Assembly: GCA_036346355.1 (NCBI GenBank)
Contig: CM070572.1
Span: 45,173,944 to 45,237,943 of the forward strand
Origin: Rhipidocladum racemiflorum
Lineage: Eukaryota; Streptophyta; Magnoliopsida; Poales; Poaceae
Direction of reading: 5' to 3'
Length of the DNA stretch: 64,000 bases
Shown here piece after piece: positions 58,777-64,000 of the stretch. Under the pieces are notes generated by a model that had not been told where the DNA came from, searched no databases, and saw only the letters and a program-made list of their open reading frames with translations. A program made the translations under genes and the position numbers. Within the stretch, counting starts at the first letter, position 1. Every line of letters begins with the position of its first letter.

Positions 58777-59185
58777 ATGACGAAAGAAATTGCTAGCATG
58801 CCGGATAAGAACAGAAGGAGAAGAAAAGGAAAAGAAGGTTTCTATTTTAACTTACTTATTATATTATTTGCTTTATACTCCTATGCTACATCATTAAACT
58901 AATATACTAATAAACATGTGTGATACTTTTGATTTATGTTTTTCTAAAAGTTCTTGATGAACATCGCAACTGTGTGATATTATTTCTGGAAATATCATTT
59001 TGGCAGTGATGGATGCACATCATGCTCCAAAGAGAGTTCGCACTGCTCCTTTGCCGCAAGCATCTGCTAGCTTATTTATACGTGATGGAGACAATATTCA
59101 AAGTCAAATATTTTCGTCTTCGGACGAAGAAGATTGTGACACTACGGTTTGGTGTGACGTTATAGAAGGTGAAATTAGAGAATAA
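58777..59185 (+). CDS. Small two-exon protein of unknown function
   Basis: Exons 58777-58837 and 59007-59185 (GT/AG, 240 nt, 79 aa). A basic start (MPDKNRRRRKGKE) is followed by HHAPKRVRTAPL and an acidic SSSDEEDCDTT tail. I do not recognise it. Being downstream of an RPA-like gene and just left of an LTR insertion, it might be the N-terminus of a Helitron replicase cut short, but it has its own stop before the LTR. The upstream acceptor-like TTGTTGTAG at 58759-58766 suggests a preceding exon. Confidence 0.4.
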
Positions 59186-59233
59186 AACCTTTCGGCTTGA
59201 GGTTTACTCGCGTTTTTGGGCCTTTTGAAGCGT

Positions 59234-61550
59234 TGTGACACCACGGAGTGTCGTAACCTTATTTAACGTGCATGATATGGTTAAAAACAGTATGAGATGT
59301 GGAATTAAGGTTAAAACTATAGGTTATGGAGGTTAATAGCTTTTCCGGGCCGTTTCCGGGCCGTTCTCGGGGTTTTGGGCCTTCCCGGGGGAGTTTTGGG
59401 CCTTGGTGGGCTTTGGTGGGATGGATTAGGTCTCCGTAACGGACTAGAATTGGGTGTGGGGGCTGGTAAAAGGGGTTTCCCTGCCCCTTTGGGGCGTTCA
59501 CCCTGCTGCCTTTGCGCCCCTTGAGGCCTTGGTGCGCCCCCCTCACCTCCCCCCACTTGCTAAGCCCTAGCCGCCCCTTCCCTTTGAGCCTTGCGCCTCC
59601 CCCTTTCTCTCCTCCATTGCCCCACCTCTCCATCACCTCTCCTCCACCCCCTTGCTGCCCTAGGGTGATCTCCACACCTCTGCACCTTGTGGATCCATCC
59701 GTTGGAGCGAGGAGCGAGGAGCGAGGAGCGAGGAGCGTGGAGCGAGGAGCGATCCGCGAGGAGATCTATTGGAGATTCGTTCGTTGGGCAAAGGTATGAT
59801 CATGGGGATCCTTGGGTTTGATCTAGGTACTGTTCTTAGGGTGTTTATGAAGTTTTTAGATCAATTGGTGGTGCTGGGTTGGAGTTCTTTGGGTTAGATC
59901 TAGACGTTGCCACGTTTCTGTTTTCGGGCAGATTGAGCAGTCGGGCTAGGGTTCGAATTTTCGTCAATTTAGATTCCGAATCTGTCCGTACGGACTTAAA
60001 AGAAGTTGTAGATAATTTAATTATCTTTCCGTGGACATAAAGAACGTTAAAATCCGATCAGCCGTTTGAAAGTTATGGCCGTTTTACCGAGCGTGTTAAA
60101 ATCTGTGACGCAATTAGAACAGATCGTAGTAATCTGTAGATTAAACAATTTTAGAGTCCGAATCAGTCTTTCCGTATAACTAGAAAAAGGTAGGAAATTT
60201 CCTAAGCTTCGCGATGGTGTACTCGTTTAATCGATTTGGAGTCCCAGAACTCAAGTTATGGCCTTTGCAAGGCTGCTGTCCCGCCGGGACAGAACCTCTG
60301 TTTTAGGTTTTGCGAGTAGCGGGCAATGTCGGGTGAGATGGGGATTTGTGTACTTTTTTGTGGGCATTATTGAGAGTATGTGATGCCGTTGTGCAGGTGG
60401 TGTGACCCGGGGGGTGCCCTCTACTTCCCACAATCCCGTCGCCCACGGTTGAGGCAAGTGTGTTGTAATGAATAGCGGAATTGTAGGTTGCTTGTGGAGA
60501 TTAGATGAAAGATCGAATACTTGCTATGATCACTTGCCATGCTTGCTGTTTTCCAATGATATATTGAGTATGATTATCATGATATGATGCTATGTGTCTA
60601 TACTTATCATGATTCGATGCCATGTGTTTATGTGTACTATGACATGATGCCATATGTTTATGTACAAATGAGATATGATAATTGGCATAGTTGCTTGCAT
60701 GTCATGAGATAGGGCGAGGGCGGTGAGAAAGTCATAACTAGTCCGGCAAGGTCGGTGAGAAAGTTATGACTAGTCCGGAACGCCATTGAGTAAGACCTAC
60801 ATCGTGATTCCATCCACGTGGTGAATGGAAGCGAGGAGTAGGCACCCTCCATCTTCGGGATGGAAGGGGGGAAAAGGGTGCACACCGACGGGTGTGTACT
60901 CAACCATACCGGTATGAGTTTCCAAGGAGATATGAGCATAACATTGCATTGCATTGCATTGCAATACATATTTAATGATGATGATGTTGTTATGTGCTCA
61001 AGTATGAGATGTTATATGTGATGTAAGGTATTATTGTCTTGTAAATGATCTTGTTGTCCATTACAATATTCTTGCTGAGTTTTCGAACTCACGCTTGTGT
61101 TTTATGTTGTTTAGGTACTTTGAGATCGGCATGCGGGAAAAAGGGGTCTAGCTACACTTCTACACGTAGCTCCACCATCATAGTCCATAATTAATCACTT
61201 GGAGACATGATATTAAGAGTTGTGCCTTAAACTTAATGTATGGTTTAATTTAGCATCCTAGTGATTCCTTATTTGCTTCGTTTTAGTTTATGAAGTGGTT
61301 GAGCGTGGTATTATTGGCATAATTTGATGATATATCCATTTATGTTGATGTTTTAGATGTCGTGTGCTATGGTATATCTTGCCATGATATTGATATTGTG
61401 TTAATTCATGGAAAAACAAAGGAGATGCTGCCGAAATATCGGTTTTTAGCATATGTACCTTTTCTGGAATTTATGTTTAAATGTGGTATTTAGATGTTGT
61501 TTAGCTTATGTTTGGTAGCATTCGGTCATGTTAAATGCCGGGGTGTTACA
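59234..61550 (+). mobile_element. 5' LTR of a third Tekay/Del-type element
   Basis: 2,317 bp, starting TGTGACACCACGGAGTG and ending GGGGTGTTACA, clearly related to but diverged from the LTRs at 21293 and 28605. It has an expanded run of (G)GAGCGAGGAGCGA-type units at 59703-59750, and TGCATTGCATTG at 60943-60962. Its 3' LTR lies outside the window. Confidence 0.9.
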
Positions 61551-61552
61551 GT

Positions 61553-61564
61553 TGGTATCAGAGC
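61553..61564 (+). other. Primer-binding site (initiator Met tRNA)
   Basis: TGGTATCAGAGC two bases after the LTR end, as in the complete element. Confidence 0.92.
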
Positions 61565-64000
61565 GGGCTGTAGGTCCTTGGAATGTGAATTTTTAGTGTC
61601 ATGCTATAGGGAAAAACTAAAAAATGATGTGGAATAACTTAGAAACATGGCTTAGGTCTTGACTAAAATTTTGTTATAGGATAGCAACATTAAAACTTGC
61701 AAAAGTGGTATAACTAATCTAAAATTTGACACACAATGGATGCACAGTAGGAAAGGGTATGGGTATCGTTTCTTTATGCTTAAATGTTGTATTTAAGCTA
61801 TGATGTTGAATGCTTCCTTTGATAAAGCATGTTGCTATGTCTATGAGATAAATGACTGAATTGCTCTTATTGTTGTGATAGAGTGGAATTGTGGTACCGA
61901 AGGGTTTCGGTCACCTCTTTTTTGTTCATAGTAAGGGCGAGGTTTGACGGTGTGGCCGGTTAGCGCCATCACCGAAGAACTATTAACCCCTGTAGGAGAA
62001 GAGTGCTTACCCTTTCTGTTGTAGATCGGGTAGTTGACTGGAGTCAAATAGAAGAGTTTGGTGGTGGATTCCTTCGTACGTTCTTTGCCGCTCGACGGCC
62101 GATTTTCGTTGCTTTTCTTGGCTTTAGTTGATTTGAATCAAATGAAAAATGTTGGGTTTTCGCGAACTGCTCCGTATGCGGTGTGTGGTTTTGTCTTCCT
62201 TGGTTGAAGACGAAGAAGAGGAGTCTAGTGTTGCGCTTTCTTTGGGCGCCTTTCGCTTTTAATGATTAGTTTGTTGATGGCTTTATGGGGAAGAAGCATT
62301 CAAATTTATCCTGTGTTTGTCTTTCTCCGAGGTTAACGGAGTTATTATGAGTTATGCCGCACTGGCCGTCAGTGCTGAAGTTCTGTCTTTGTAGAAGTAA
62401 GTGGTGTTTGATTCGTTATTTTGGTGGTTTAAGAAAATGATCTTTGTTGTTCCCTTCCTATTTTGTGAAAGTTTGGAGTTAGGGTTTATTTGCAAAGGTA
62501 TATTTGATCGATTGGTTCCCTCCAGTAGGAGTCTTTGAGATTTAAAAAGTATTTTGGAGAATTCCTTTGCATGACCAAGTTTGGGTTTGTCTCATCGCAA
62601 TTTTGAGAGTCAAATTTTCCTTATGAATTTGGGACGAGTTTTAAAACTAAAATGCTGTAAACAAAGTAGTCTTTTGACTGAAATCGTTTGTCCCTAGTAA
62701 GAATTGATGTTTAGCATGTTATGTAGTAGGTAACAATGTGGTTATGGATTGATGTGTTGCTAAGTTAAATTTTGAGTTGAATCAATTCAATGTGATTAAT
62801 ATCTCTAGCTTGAGAATAAATAGACTACTAGTGTTGCAGTTTACTCTTAGCGAGAATGATTAAATGTGTTAATGTACATGCTTAGAATCTGTTGCCTTGC
62901 TTTAAAAGTGCTTATGATCCTTGTTAATGTTAAAAGTTTAAACTTTGATGCATAGTTAAAACATTAAGATGATGTAGACTTTGTTGTTGTAAAAGAAACT
63001 TTCTTTGGTTGTTAAAGATGTTCTAATCTAATGGATTAATAGAGAAATTTAATCGTGTTGACTAGTGACTTTAATTTGGATGTTGATTAGAGTTGCTATT
63101 TATGTTGTTGCAAACTACTAGTATCTTTGGAAGTATGCAGTTGTGTCGCTACAATGCTAGTATTGATATCAATGGAGAAGACATAAGACTTATTGTTAAT
63201 GATGTTGTTAATGGTAGTGTTAATGCTAGTATTCAGTCTATTTTAAATAGTGGGAGTATGTTGTGTGGTGGTAATTTTGTTATCACCTATGTATAGGGTA
63301 GCTAAAAGTAATATTGTTGGTTGATGATTATGCCCACTTGTTGTTATTGATGACTAAGTAGTTGTGGTAACTGTTTAGATTATTCGTTGGAAAACCATCG
63401 TTAAAATAGAGGAAAATTTTAACATGTTGCGATGGAGTGAGCTTTGGATAATTAACATGATGTACAATTTCATCCTTAATGAATGTATGCCTTGGAATCC
63501 TAGTTATGAACTTTGTCTTGTAGAGATAATATTTACATGTTGAAGTCGTTGTTTAACTGAATAAGGTTCGGTTGTCGAGACGTGAATATATAGGTGGCAT
63601 GAAATTTATATGCTGATCTTGCTGAAAGATTTATTGAAATACTATGTTTCCAACTTGGAATAAGATGTATTATGATTCGGTGACCCGTGAGGGTCATGTC
63701 AATATAGTTTTGGTTGGGTGCCTTTTTCGATAAGCTCCTTAAACCCTAATTAAAAGTGTTGGGATTGGTAACTAGAGGAAGAATTTGTTGTGAAGTTTCT
63801 GATTTATTTGTGTTGGGGCTTCTCAGGAAGTAGATAGTAATTATTGAAGTCTTTTAATGGAAAGCGTAGTGGAGTACTAGAGATGGTTCTTTTTATCTTT
63901 GAGCTTGTGTTTAAAAGCTTTTGGACTGGTTTGGTTGCTTGCCATTTTGGTTGAAGGGTTTTCGGTCAAGGTGTTCCTTATGTTGTGTTTCAGAGTTTCC
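61565..64000 (+). mobile_element. Internal region of the third element, no gag seen
   Basis: The first about 190 bp match the leader of the complete element (GCGGGCTGTAGGTCCTTGG through AACTAATCTAAAAT). After about 61760 similarity stops. The remaining 2.2 kb contain no gag or pol motif and no frame above 70 codons, whereas gag starts within 500 bp of the PBS in the complete copy. A non-autonomous derivative is likely. Confidence 0.65.

Larger units (their letters stand above)
48467..59233 (+). mobile_element. Candidate Helitron-type element, truncated at right by an LTR retrotransposon
   Basis: The left text TCTACTATATAAAGAGGGACTT resembles 5' ends I know from grass Helitrons. The region encodes an RPA70-like OB-fold protein, the classic accessory gene of plant Helitrons, and carries a lone exon of an unrelated host gene on the other strand, as in gene-capturing Helitrons. 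It has no inverted termini. The 5' neighbour base is C rather than A, and no CTRR end with hairpin lies before the LTR at 59234; the Rep/helicase could lie beyond the LTR insertion or be absent. The class and left end are inference. Confidence 0.45.

Noticed and set aside
1..64000. tRNA and rRNA genes
   Set aside because: I saw no cloverleaf-compatible tRNA or rRNA sequence; the only tRNA-related text is the two retrotransposon primer-binding sites.

Overview
The window reads as nuclear DNA of a grass (Poaceae). The evidence is a CC-NBS-LRR gene split by one large intron just before the kinase-2 motif (a position I know from rice NLR genes), Tourist-type MITEs, Tekay/Del-type Ty3 chromovirus LTRs, a TNP2/ULP1-type CACTA transposon and a Helitron-like RPA gene. 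I cannot fix the genus. Almost everything is transposon sequence. Two gene models look like real protein-coding genes, the NLR and an RPA-like gene, and one transposon gene (ULP1 type) is also fully open.

Layout. 1-9.7 kb: two copies of one long-LTR family, one nested in the other; the inner copy (3231-8707) has a 5-bp target duplication GTCAC and no internal region, so it looks like a very long solo LTR. 11.9-12.65 kb: a repeat whose core has expanded into a tandem array of about 110-bp units; a single-unit relative lies inverted at 46.4-46.6 kb. 13.06-19.81 kb: an intact NLR gene (916 aa, two exons) whose 4-kb intron carries a hAT element with a perfect 8-bp duplication. 21.1-31.9 kb: a decayed NLR paralogue on the opposite strand, broken by a 9.5-kb Tekay/Del LTR retrotransposon (21293-30807) and a LINE-like tail. 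32365-43124: a 10.76-kb CACTA element with TAA target duplication, subterminal repeats, a crippled TNP2 transposase gene, an open eight-exon ULP1-type gene, a perfect 45-bp palindrome and a roughly 100-bp-arm hairpin. 44.1-44.8 kb: two Tourist MITEs in head-to-head inversion. 47.2-48.2 kb: a minus-strand LTR-like block.

48.47-59.23 kb: a region I interpret as a Helitron-type element. It holds a complete seven-exon gene for an RPA70-like OB-fold protein (52765-54173, 296 aa, all splice sites GT/AG), one exon of a NIPA8-type magnesium transporter on the opposite strand, a GC-rich promoter-like island with six TGGGCC motifs, many internal duplications, and a small two-exon basic/acidic protein. 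At 59234 a third Tekay/Del LTR begins; its element runs off the window with about 2.4 kb of leader that shows no gag.

How the parts relate: the NLR pair is the host content, a tail-to-tail inverted duplication in which one copy survived. The transposons explain most other coding potential. Functional calls rest on motif recognition by eye; no database search was possible.
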